The position numbers were made by a program, and so were the translations under genes. From Nematostella vectensis (lineage: Eukaryota; Cnidaria; Anthozoa; Actiniaria; Edwardsiidae), in assembly GCF_932526225.1 (NCBI RefSeq), contig NC_064034.1, forward strand, positions 4,512,001-4,576,000: 64,000 bases of DNA, read 5' to 3'. The notes under the pieces were generated by a model that was not told the DNA's origin, did not search any database, and saw only the letters and a program-made list of their open reading frames with translations. Below, piece after piece: positions 11,156 to 21,489 of this stretch (position 1 is the first letter of the stretch; each line of letters opens with the position of its first letter).

Positions 11156-13105
11156 ATGTCAATTCAAGGAAAAAAGATCGTTGGGTCAAGCTCAAAGCAA
11201 CGCTCCGCAAACAGTAAAGAGGACACTTTAGAAAAAGTCAGAGTAATGCGCGAAAGGCAGAGCAAATGGATGCGACAGAGAGAAGAAGCAAAATCAAGTG
11301 GAAGGGATAAGCCGATAAAAAGTGCCAACTCGGTTGAAAGTTTTGGCAGTAAAAGCAGAGAAAGTTTCAATTCGAGTAGAAAGGCAAGTGCTTCAGATTT
11401 CGATTCCGCTGGAAGAGATGCAATGCAGAGTCCAAGAAGGAAACCTCTTTACGAGCCACCAAAACGAGATCGCTCGAATATGATAACGTGGTCAGGCAGT
11501 GCGGATAACACAGGGAAGGCTAAAAGACCACCATCTGCATCTAGATCTCAACATGAGAGAGAAACAAGCTCTAGATCAACTAAGCTAGACAGTAGCCGAA
11601 GTAATAAGTCAGAGACGGGAAAAGGGAAGCCATATGAACCTTTGAAATATGGGGGCAGTGCTAAACCTTCTGCGGATGTGGTGGCCAGTGCAAGGGTACT
11701 TTATAATAAGCTTGAACCTATTCAAAGAAATAATGAAAATACTGAATCAAGAGCAAATTATGGTGATGATGATGAAAGTGGTGATGATTCTGTTGATGAG
11801 AGTGAGATGAAGAAACAAAATGGACTGTACAAATTAGATGAACAGAGAGGCATATCAGAAAAAGGCATTGATGCAAGTATGATTGATGCATTGGCAGAGA
11901 CAGTAGCCCAGAGGCTCAAAACAACCATGCAACCAAACAACAGACAGTCAGCACCACCTCACAACCAACAAGAACTAGATGCAGAGGACATGTCAACTCA
12001 TCTTTGTCCTCTCTGTCAGACTCTTATGTCAGGGTCGCGACACACCCCAGTTGCCCTGATCCCTTGTGGACACACCTTCTGCCAGATGTGCACCAGGGAC
12101 TGTAGAAAGTGCCCTGACTGTCAGATGAGGGTTAAGGCTACTGCTGTCAACACCGTTATGCAGCAGATTATAGGGGACTTTAAGGCACAGAAGGAAAAGG
12201 AGCGATTAGCTAAGCTTGAAGAGCAAACGAGAAAGTACATTGATGAGTACCAATCTTTGTCATTGAGATCCAGAGCCCTTGCAGGTATGTACAGTTTATA
12301 AGTAATGTCATTTCTCTGCGTTAAACCTTTGAGTTCCATTAGAAGCCATTTGTTACTATTATGATAGTGCTCCTTAATTTACTATATGTGAGCTCGTGGA
12401 CCCACTTGTGTACCTGCAAACTACACCACAATAGGAAGTGTGGCTAGGTCGTACACCTTGCCTAAAATCCTAACATCAGGATTCTCTTGCCTTACTCAAG
12501 GTGTGCTGGCACTTTTAGAACCATGCAAAATAAAAAAAACATTTTGCATTCAGTTACCAAAAAAGTTCTAAGAATTTTCAAGAAAACTTTTGCACTGAAA
12601 TCTAACAAATTTTGTTTTCTTAATATTCTGATAGTCCAGAATATACTAGGGTCATCAGAACATACTCAGAATAATAGAAAAAAAATGTTAACAGAAATAG
12701 AATTGCCTTATGTACCTATTTTTCCAAAGGTGGCATGCAATAGTGAGATTCACTGTACTTACTTTTTTTTGTTATATTACAGATGAGGCTGAGAGTATTT
12801 TAAACAATATGGAGGACACCACTGAGCAAATATTTCAAGAGAAAAAGGTGGTTAAAAAGCTCCAAGTTGACGAAGAAGAGATTAAGCATAGAATTAGTGA
12901 ACTTCAAGACCAACTTGCCAAGAACAAATCCAAACTTTCTGAAACTCAGGAACGATGTGAAAAGTTAGAAATTCGGTATGATGAGGAAAAACAGAGACTT
13001 TCTCTTGTTGAGGACACAATTAAAACAATAACTCAAAGCAAAGAAAGAGTCAAAATGATGGTGAATAACTTTGCCCCAAATTTGAATTTAGAAAATTTTG
13101 ATTAA
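11156..13105 (+). CDS. RING-finger and coiled-coil protein, putative E3 ubiquitin ligase
   Basis: Two exons, 11156-12284 and 12783-13105 (phase 1 junction), give 483 residues. Residues 1-260 are basic, Ser/Arg/Lys-rich and probably disordered (LEKVRVMRERQSKWMRQREE near the start). A C3HC4-type RING lies at about 282-327: CPLC, then CGHTFCQMC and CRKCPDC. The C-terminal roughly 120 residues, split between exons, are a long heptad-rich coiled coil (KLQVDEEEIKHRISELQDQL). A RING with this spacing normally recruits an E2 enzyme; the coiled coil suggests oligomerisation or a scaffold partner. I do not recognise the orthologue. An AATAAA lies at 13112-13117, just after the stop. Confidence 0.85.
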
Positions 13106-14389
13106 TTGATATAATAAAGAAGTAATTATAATAGATAAACTTATAAATAATGTAGACACTGCTTGGGGCTGTGATTTTTGGCCTTGCTAAACATATAAAC
13201 ATATTTGTCAAATATTTGAATCCAACTCTTGCGCAAGCATGTTTTTTGAGGTGGCTAAACACGTGAACACACAAAGAGATTAAAGTGGTGCCATAGAAAT
13301 TTCTACCTCAGATTGGATAAAAGCAAGAAGAGTGTGCACTTTTTTGTTGGATATCTGGTTAAAGGGCAGAAGATTTACATTCATCTCAAATGTTTGATAT
13401 AAATATTTTGATCGTGTTCAAACATCTGGGACTATTGGGGGTGTCACTTTTTTGTGTGTGGCTAAGCATAGAAAAATGGCTGTCAAATTTTTTTTTTGGC
13501 AAACAGATTTGTATGTTTAGCCAGCCTTTACAAATAAAAAAAGCTTCACCCAATTCTTGTCTGATGGAATAGGAATTACAGGTACCCAAGAATTAATAGC
13601 AAAAGGGTATCTTTTAATTAGAAAGCTGCCTTTTCGGTCAGTCAGGGCTGGATCTAGCAGCCTATCCGGTCAGTCAGGGCTGGATCTAGCTTTTTGGCAA
13701 GGGGTTTGACCAAAAAGTTTTTTCATTATTTTACTTTCTTAATACCCTGGGTACCATAGGCTCAAAGCTTGGCGAAAAAGGTTTTGAGCAATGCTTAAAT
13801 CGCTGTTGCTGGGAAGCTCTGAACCTCTGGTACCCATGGTGCCTTCGTAACGATTTTGGAATGAACAGGCAATAAAAAAGGAAGCCCAAAGGCCCCGACA
13901 GCAACCGGCAACAGCGGTTTAAGAGTCACTCAAAACCATTTTCGCCATCCCCCCCCCCCTCCGCTTCCTTCAGTGGTGAGATCAGCCACCAACCATAAAA
14001 TGATACTGGGAAAAATGGTAAAAAAAAGGGAAACATTTTCTACTTTTATGCCTCTCAGGGGGCACAGGAACAAAACATGTCTTACATGAATTATCACAAA
14101 AAGATAACTTTTTGAACAACCTTTTATATAGCCTTTCAAATAGTATTTCAGGAAGAATGGCATTTTATAGCCAATACCAAGAGAGCATAAGATATAATTG
14201 ATGTCCCATAAATGATTCCGTGTCATTCAAGCTCAAAAGAGACAATTGATGGTCGTGATTGGTTGATTCTGATGGCGGGAGAAGTACGAAAACCATCACC
14301 AGGCTTCCCCTCGACGTGTCTGTCTGGTCTCGGTGCCCTTATCAACAAAGCGCCCCCTTTTTTACATTGCGTATTCTAACTATGAGTAG
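13106..14389. other. Gene-free spacer with repeats
   Basis: Contains the 3' end of the RING transcript, a direct duplication of TCAGTCAGGGCTGGATCTAG (about 13637 and 13672), a foldback element (13780-13937) and a C-run at about 13950. An ATG-led frame at 14272 (MAGEVRKPSPGFPS...) could be a former first exon of the gene at 17047, but nothing confirms it. Confidence 0.4.
13780..13937. repeat. Foldback (MITE-like) element
   Basis: Left arm 13780-13811 (GGTTTTGAGCAATGCTTAAA...) and right arm 13906-13937 are inverted copies over 32 bp at roughly 80% identity, around a core of about 95 bp. No coding capacity. Target-site duplication not obvious. Confidence 0.55.
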
Positions 14390-17005
14390 TCTTCTACTTC
14401 TACTTCTTCTACTTCTACTTTATTAACTGATAAAACCATGTCGGTATCACATCAGTATAAATAAATACAAGGTAAAAATATACAGATCTGTAATAATTTA
14501 CATAACTTATACAATATATTCATAATTTGTAAAATAAATTTATAAAATAAATTTTCAATAAAGTAATTCAATTAAATAATTTAACTTAATTAATTTATAA
14601 CTTGAATACTAGAACCACTGGCCATTATCAATTAAATGCTGCTGAAGCTTCTCTTTGAATTTGCCCTTTTCTTTTATGTCGGTAATTGAACCTGGTAAAT
14701 TGTTCCAAAAATTTATAGACCACGGGAAAAAGCTATTTGCATGCTGGTTGCACTTGGAATGTGTTCTATGGAAGCGCTTGGAGTTGCCATTCCTTGAAGG
14801 CCGGTCCATCGGAACCAAGAAGGGCTCTCTCTCAATGTCCACAGTTCCATAAACAACCTGATGGAACATGGACATTCGAGAGAGAGTCCGTCTGCCCTCA
14901 AGGGATGGCCACTCCAGCTCTCTTAGCATGTTTGTTACGACCCCTGGCTCCCTCAAATAATTATTATAGCAAACTCTGGCTGCAGTCCTCTGCACCATAT
15001 CAAGGCGGTGTTTATCCTTTTGGAGATGCGGGTACCAGGCAGAGTTTGCGTATTCAAGCTTCGGTCTAACTAGACTGCAATAGAGTTTAGACTTGCAGTC
15101 TACCGAGGCTGTTCTAAAATTTCTTCTAATGACCCCAAGGGTCTGATTTGCACTAGATGTAATTTGTGCGATGTGTTTATCCCATTTTAAATCCCCTGAG
15201 AGTAGTACTCCTAGATAGGAGTGATGGTAAACCCTCTCTAGAATCCTGTTGTTAAGTATATAGGGATGGTCTGGAATTTTCGCTCTGCTTGTGGAGAAGC
15301 ACATAGTGTGGCATTTCTCCACATTAAAGGCCATTTGCCAATCCCTCTCCCATCTATTTAAAGCATCAAGATCGTTTTGTAGAGCTAGGCTGTCATTTGA
15401 GCCATCAATAGTGCGATATAAAAGGCAGTCATCTGCAAAAAGCCTAATAGTTGACGAGATATTTAGAGGGAGATCATTTACAAAAAGCAGGAACAAAAGT
15501 GGTCCTAAAACTGTTCCTTGTGGTACACCAGAGGTAACAGAGCATTGACTAGATGTTGCACCCTCTAGTGTTACACACTGTGATCTCTGGGTGAGGAAAT
15601 CTTCCATCCAGGTCAGCAAGCTACCCCTGATGCCATAATAGCTTAATTTGTAAAGAAGTCGTCTATGCGGCACTCGGTCAAAGGCCTTTGAAAAATCTAA
15701 GATAAAAGCATCAACCCGTTTCCCTTGATTTATGGCGCTTACTAAGTCATGGCATGTTATAATTAATTGTGTTTCACAGTTCCTCCTTTTACGGAAACCA
15801 TGTTGAAAATCGCTAAGTATGCCATGCTGCTCCAAATGTTGCCAAACATGGTGGCATATTACATGCTCCAAGATTTTGCAAGTAACAGATGTAAGGGAAA
15901 CGGGTCGATAGTTATTTGGTGATGATCTTTTGCCTTTTTTAAAAATTGGCACTACATTGGCAATTTTCCAGTCCATGGGTAATTTTCCCTGATCTAAGGA
16001 CTGTTGGAAAAGTTGTGTATATAGGGGTGCCAACTCTTGGGATAATTCCTTTAAAATACGAGTTGGCAATTTATCAGGCCCCCCAGCCTTATTTGAATCA
16101 AGTGAATTCAAAAGCTTCTGAACACCATTTGAGGTGACTATGATTTTACCCATTTCTGGGCTTGATGAATTTGGATTTAAGCTTGGTGCTGTACTAGAGT
16201 CCTCTTTAGTAAAAATAGAGAAAAAATAACCATTGAGGACATTTGCTTTGTCTAGGCTATTTGAAACAGCAATATTATGCTGGTTATGAAGTAGGTTAAT
16301 ACCCATGTTATCTTGCCTTTTTGATTTCACAAATCTCCAAAATTTCTTAGGTTGTTCTCTTTGAGAGGACCCTAGCAAATTATTTATATAATCTCCATAT
16401 GATTTATTTAGCTTATATCTATAGGCTTTCCGAGTTTGTCTAAATTTCCTTTTGTCACTTTCCAAACCTGTACATTTCTGGGTGTTATACAATCTTTGGA
16501 CTTTTCTTTTGAGTTTTTTTAGATTGTGGGTAAACCAAGGGAGATTGTACCTACTTGAGGACATTTTAGCAGGGATATATTCCTCCATAAGAGAAGAAAG
16601 TTTTCCTTTTAACATGTCCCAGTTTTCCTGCAATGATCGAACAGTGAAGTTTGTGAAGTAAACAGAGCTAAACTCTAGTAGGTCCCTTTTCATGTCAACA
16701 AAGTTCCCTTTTGAATACAGAAAGATCTTCCTCCTGATCGGGCGTGCCAGCTTTGGTGTAACTAAGGTTTGTATCTCCACACATCCATGGTCTCCCATTG
16801 CAGGTTTGACATGTACTGAGTCAACAAGGGTGCTATTTGTTGTAAAGAGCAGGTCAAGGATCTTATCACCACGGGTAGGCTTATCTACCACTTGCTCCAA
16901 ACTATAAATGCTGCACATCTCCAGTAGCTTCTCGCAAGCTGTGACGTGACGGCTTCCTCTTGCAATGGTGTCAGTCTCCTTCATTTGAAGCCAATTACCA
17001 AAGAC
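14390..17005 (-). mobile_element. 5'-truncated non-LTR retrotransposon (CR1/Jockey-like LINE)
   Basis: The element reads on the minus strand. Its 3' end (14390-14420) is a GAAGTA-type microsatellite tail rather than poly(A), as in CR1/L2-type elements. The 5' end stops within the endonuclease domain near 17000, next to the exon of a plus-strand gene. Target-site duplications could not be fixed by eye. Confidence 0.8.
14609..16984 (-). CDS. LINE ORF2-like protein: end of endonuclease + reverse transcriptase
   Basis: 791 uninterrupted residues, so a recent copy. The first 80 or so residues are the C-terminal part of an exonuclease/endonuclease/phosphatase domain (VVDKPTRGDKILDLLFTT; SDHG replaced here by GDHG). 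The reverse transcriptase follows: PTRILKEL, VVPIFKKGKRSSPNNYRPVSL, QHGFRKRRNCETQL, LDFSKAFDRVPH, SGVPQGTVLGPLLFLLFVND and catalytic FADDCLLY, then a thumb region (SYLGVLLSGDLKWDKHI) and a C-terminal FWNNLPGSI motif. The N-terminal half of the endonuclease is missing, so it cannot be autonomous. The intact reading frame contrasts with the decayed gypsy copy at 41-45 kb. Confidence 0.92.
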   Translation of the reverse strand: MKETDTIARGSRHVTACEKLLEMCSIYSLEQVVDKPTRGDKILDLLFTTNSTLVDSVHVKPAMGDHGCVEIQTLVTPKLARPIRRKIFLYSKGNFVDMKRDLLEFSSVYFTNFTVRSLQENWDMLKGKLSSLMEEYIPAKMSSSRYNLPWFTHNLKKLKRKVQRLYNTQKCTGLESDKRKFRQTRKAYRYKLNKSYGDYINNLLGSSQREQPKKFWRFVKSKRQDNMGINLLHNQHNIAVSNSLDKANVLNGYFFSIFTKEDSSTAPSLNPNSSSPEMGKIIVTSNGVQKLLNSLDSNKAGGPDKLPTRILKELSQELAPLYTQLFQQSLDQGKLPMDWKIANVVPIFKKGKRSSPNNYRPVSLTSVTCKILEHVICHHVWQHLEQHGILSDFQHGFRKRRNCETQLIITCHDLVSAINQGKRVDAFILDFSKAFDRVPHRRLLYKLSYYGIRGSLLTWMEDFLTQRSQCVTLEGATSSQCSVTSGVPQGTVLGPLLFLLFVNDLPLNISSTIRLFADDCLLYRTIDGSNDSLALQNDLDALNRWERDWQMAFNVEKCHTMCFSTSRAKIPDHPYILNNRILERVYHHSYLGVLLSGDLKWDKHIAQITSSANQTLGVIRRNFRTASVDCKSKLYCSLVRPKLEYANSAWYPHLQKDKHRLDMVQRTAARVCYNNYLREPGVVTNMLRELEWPSLEGRRTLSRMSMFHQVVYGTVDIEREPFLVPMDRPSRNGNSKRFHRTHSKCNQHANSFFPWSINFWNNLPGSITDIKEKGKFKEKLQQHLIDNGQWF

Positions 17006-17046
17006 TATTTACAGCAACAAAAAGAAGGAGAACAGATTTCTGCGAA

Positions 17047-18247
17047 ATGGTAGAGAACAACAACTTTGCCCCATGTTCACAACACGATGAGCCCGAAGTC
17101 CCAATTAATTTGTCTTGTACTTCACTTCATGGCAAGTCTTTAGGTAGGCGATTTCTTCCGATTGAGGCCGCAGGAGATGTGTTTGAGTCAGAGGATTATA
17201 AACCAAAAGGAGAGACTCTGTACGTTCCGCTAAAGAACGATGTTTTAGTGAGCATGCAGAACATTGAGCAAGTGTCATTTAGCGAGGGGTCGTTTTTTAT
17301 CGGGGATGATAGCAACAGATTTAGCCGGGCCGAGCAAGGTATGTTTGCCATAGCATTCTAAAGAGCTATATGTTATATACCGCCGTATTTATCCATGTGA
17401 GCACGTCTCTTTGAATATTTAAATAAGCACCCCCCCCCCTCACACCACCCTCCAGATTTCTCTCGTCTGAGGTTCTTCTGAACCCCCCCTGGCTACGGGA
17501 TTAAGAAACTGAATGATTTGCAAGGAAGATGATCAAATGGATCTGGGGACGGGAAGACTTTTTGGTAGTGTGCAGTGCTTTTCGTGAAGGACATGTGGTG
17601 ATCTTCCCATCATCTTTTGTGCACCATCTATCAACTTGAGACTAAGAGACAAACAGTCCCCCTCCTTACCCTGAGTGTGAATGTTTGTTTGCAGCAGGGG
17701 GAGGGGGAAGGGAGGACATTTACTCGTAAATTCAGATTTTTCATTAGAAATAATTCCTTTTGTTGTCACCATATTCTGTCGTAATGTACGCATACCCTGT
17801 AATGTTTTAGGAGCTGCTGTCCATATGTGGAGATACAGTGAAATGCATAGAAAACTTTACATTTCACGGTCATTTCTCTTCACTAGACTTCAGGTAAACC
17901 ATTTCTTTAACCAATTTCAAGCTATATATATATCAGAATAGGATGATTGCAAACTAATAAGCATGGTTTCTAAAATGACCTGGTTTGTTTTCTCTGCACA
18001 GGTAAATAATACTTATTTTCGATCAGTCATAATTATCTGTTATCTCATTATTATTAGCTTATAGACTTATTAGCAGAATAAAGAAAAGGATGTCAACTAG
18101 TAAAAGTGTTACTATAATATACTGAGAGTATCTGATGTGAAAGTCTAGGTAATAGTATAACCGCACAAGTATTTATTCACCTTTATTTTAAACTCTTTTT
18201 TTTTTCAGTCATATGAAGCAATCAAGAAACTGCTGTCTGACATGTAG
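17047..18247 (+). CDS. Small conserved-looking protein of unknown function
   Basis: Exons 17047-17338, 17811-17893 and 18209-18247 join in one frame (137 residues) ending KKLLSDM then TAG. All four internal splice sites are canonical, with a long pyrimidine tract before exon 3. A good AG sits at 17013-17014 and the frame stays open upstream (TKRRRTDFCEMV), so the true first exon may lie further 5' and be separated from this one by the LINE. The KRRR cluster would then be a nuclear-localisation candidate. The middle segment WRYSEMHRKLYISRSFLF is aromatic and basic. I cannot place the family. Confidence 0.65.
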
Positions 18248-18748
18248 GATATTTTATTTGACAAGTAACAAGCCAGCAACAAGTTTAGCAGAAAAGGTGC
18301 CCCTCTTCAGACTGGAAAACTTTCCAAACCTTTACTTTTCTCCATATATTTTATATTTGATTTAATACTGGGTTTACCCTAATCAGCATAAAGAAATATC
18401 CAACCCTCAAAGGATATACACTGGTCTGCAACAGACTGTATAGCCTTCATTCTACTAGTGCTAACGGTGTGTAACAGTCGGTTTTTAGCCTAATGGGATC
18501 TTACATCCTAGGTTCTTACTCACAGGCTTTCACATATGAGAGGCACAGCTTGAGTCTATCCACCTTTTCATGGACAGTAGATACATATTTGTAAAAGCAG
18601 TTTTATTGACATGAAGAGAGTCTGATTATTACAGTAGCAAACAACGTTGAGATGCATGCATTTAGTCTAAACTCATTGATACTCCTGATTTACACACACA
18701 CACTTTGTCACCCACCATGAAATAATCCTAAAAAATCCTAAAGCAAAA
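18248..18748. other. Convergent 3' flanks
   Basis: Shared 3' region between the small unknown gene (+) and the aldo-keto reductase (-). Only AT-rich sequence and a short CA run (about 18691) are visible. Confidence 0.4.
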
Positions 18749-21136
18749 TCAAAAAGGTATGTTGAATGGATAGTGAGGGTGTTCTCCATCCCTGGGAACC
18801 ATAGTTCCATCAGCCTGCAAGGAGAAAAAAGTAAAATTGTTAGACAACCAACACAGTGAGAGATAGTTTGGTCTATGTTACACTGCTATTACGAATTCAC
18901 AAAAGTTTTCTAATGTGCATGTTATTTACCAGCTTTTTCATGGGAAGGCAAGCCCTCCAGTCCCGATTCAAGCCCTCTATTGTAGCCATGTCTTCAGGTG
19001 ACAACTCAAAGTCAAAAACCTGTATGAAAAAACAATTTGAATTTGTTTTAAATTCCCACTCCATTTTCATTTTACTAAAGTGTTAGGATCAGTCAAAATA
19101 TGAACATTCAATGGTCATCACAGGCTTACGCCTTGCTACTAGTTCACACAGTTTTGTGGTTTTGACCATTTGGGTGTTTTCACACAGAGCGTCAGGCTAG
19201 TAATAAAAATATACTGTGCTGTTGTTTTGCCTTGTATCATGAGAATACATACCTGAAAATTAGACTTGATCCTTTCTGGTGTAACACTTTTAGGAATGAC
19301 AAGAACTCCCCTTTGTATCTGAAACCTAATGCAGATCTGAGCAACTGTCCTGCTGTACCTGTCTGCCAGTGCGACCATGGTTGGATCTCTCATGACATGA
19401 GGGTCATCTGGTTTGGCCCAGGGGCGATCTAGAGAGCCTAAGGGACTGTATGCAATGGCTGTAAAGAGTAAAAATGCTAAGAAATACATTCATTTATGAA
19501 TCATGCTATCCAACATGAAACATCTAAACAGAAAATAAAGCTTCTTTAAGTTGGCTGTGAGACAACACAAACTATACTTTACAGGGGAGTAACCAGTCTA
19601 AAACTTCCTAATTTAAGCCAACATTTTTTTTTCTTTACATACAACACATATATTATAAAGTAAATGCCTTCTAGTAGGAGAATGGGAAATTGGCGAAAAT
19701 GGCCCCCTGAATTTTGCCATTCATGTTTTTTTCCTGGTTGTTAGAAGCCATTTTGATGATCCACATCAAAATTGTATACAAAGAGGTTTTTAGGTTGGCA
19801 ACTTACTCTGAATGTTATGCTTTTTATGGTGGTCTATAAGCTTTGCTTGGTTTAGTAATGGATGACATTCTACTTGATTAGCCACAGGCTTGATTCTTGC
19901 TATGGCACAGATATCATCTACTTGCTTACTGTTAAAATTAGACAAACCTAAAAAGAATAATGAATATCAAAATTAGACACCTTTGCTTTTTGGGTACCCA
20001 TGCAATGAGTTTTTGATAAGTTTTTCTGTTGGTAATTGTAGCCTTCCTACAGGAATCTTTAGGCGCATCATATTTGGGAAGTGTAACACAACCCCAAATA
20101 TGGCAACAGGGAAGGTGGTTAGGTTAATAAGTTGAGAATTTCAGTTCAGTTCCATGGAGGGATACTGTGCAAGAGCTTAAGCCTGCCCCCTGAAAAAATG
20201 AAAATTTTCTTTGGGAAGAGAATAACTTAAATGATTCAGTGACTGATTTCAACCCCTAAAATAAAATGGTTACCCCTTCCTTCTGAATATAGGGAGTACC
20301 CCCCCCCCCCTCCCACAGATTATGCTATGCACCTTCTACATTCAACTCAGCAACACATGAAAGATACAATCTGGAAAACTAGTGCAGGATTATGGCGACA
20401 TTCCCAAAAAGGTAGTTTTGATTGGCTTATCGTCTAGCAAGAGAATATATACTGACCAATTGCTTTAACAAGACCCTCGTCAACAAGTTTCTCCATGGCC
20501 TTCCAAGTGTCGCAAGGGTCATGGTAAGCATATAAGACATTTCCTTGCTCATCTTTCGGAAAGAACTCATCACCATCCCTGAATGACAATGGCCAGTGTA
20601 TGAGGTACAGGTCCAGGTAATCGAGGCCAAGATCCTTGAGGGAGTCCACGCAGTTGGAACGAACATCTTTTGGGTTGTGCTTGGTGTTCCATAGCTTGGA
20701 GGTTATAAAGAGGTCCTTTCTCTCAACAACCTGCAGGGAAACACCCAGTTATTAATTTGTGTACGCCAAAAAATAAAAACACCCCGTTGTCCCATAACAA
20801 ACCATCCCCTTTCCACTTTCTAAAGTAATGTCCAAAACTAAACGAAATCGTTTAGACTGTAAATAAACATAATTTCAATGCTGCTTTAATCGAGAAGACG
20901 ACACTTCAACAAAAAGAAAGGCTCAATTTACTTTAGAGACTTACGGAGCCCAAAAGTTCTCGGAGCGCATCCCCAACTTCTTTCTCATTTCTGTAGGCAT
21001 ACGCGCAATCGATGTGCCGGTATCCTTCTTTGATTGCGAATTTTACAGCATTCTCAACTTGTCCTGGTTTGCTTTTCCACGTGCCAAGTCCAAGGACTGG
21101 CATTTCCAAGCCGTTATTCAACTTTACAGTAGCCAT
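18749..21136 (-). CDS. Aldo-keto reductase (AKR1-type aldehyde reductase)
   Basis: Six exons: 21136-20945, 20730-20457, 19947-19807, 19458-19253, 19019-18930, 18814-18749; 322 residues in one frame, a normal AKR length. The NADPH-dependent carbonyl-reductase tetrad is present: Asp43 and Tyr48 ([11 protein letters not shown]), Lys76 (SKLWNT), His109 (LIHWPLSF). Other family marks are [30 protein letters not shown] and [10 protein letters not shown]; the C-terminus YPFNIPF resembles AKR1A/AKR1B tails. Start chosen at MATVKLNNG. An in-frame upstream start (21175, [13 protein letters not shown]) would add a 13-residue basic/hydrophobic leader that could act as a targeting peptide. Substrate cannot be read from the sequence. 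The gene is head-to-head with SAS-6. Confidence 0.93.
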
Positions 21137-21489
21137 TCTTGCGAACGATAGAAGCGCTGTGCCGGTTCTCATCATATGACTTGAAAAAGGTGGATGTTGC
21201 GTGATGGCTAAATATGGTACGTGACTTGATGCGTTACAACAAAGGTAACCCACATACAGAATTGCACTTAACATATTATTAGACCTACGTAAATTCAATT
21301 TTAAAGAATAAATAATGGTTTTAGATAGCAATGTTTAAAGACATGTTTTTCTGAGGAAAAAAAAAATTATATACCAATGAACTAAAACCGACCGAAAAAC
21401 TAGGTTGCCGCTGATAAAGTTCACCGGAGGCTCAGTATTCGTGAAGCGGCGCCAAAACTTGAAACTAAGTCGTTCCGTTTGAAGTAACC
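21137..21489. promoter_or_regulatory. Bidirectional promoter region, AKR / SAS-6
   Basis: 353 bp separate the divergent start codons. A GC-richer patch (GAAGCGGCGCC) lies about 50 bp before SAS-6. Call based on layout; no factor site is proven. Confidence 0.5.

Noticed and set aside
14655-16907. Several plus-strand frames in the 14.6-17 kb region
   Set aside because: They are antisense shadows of the LINE reverse-transcriptase frame.
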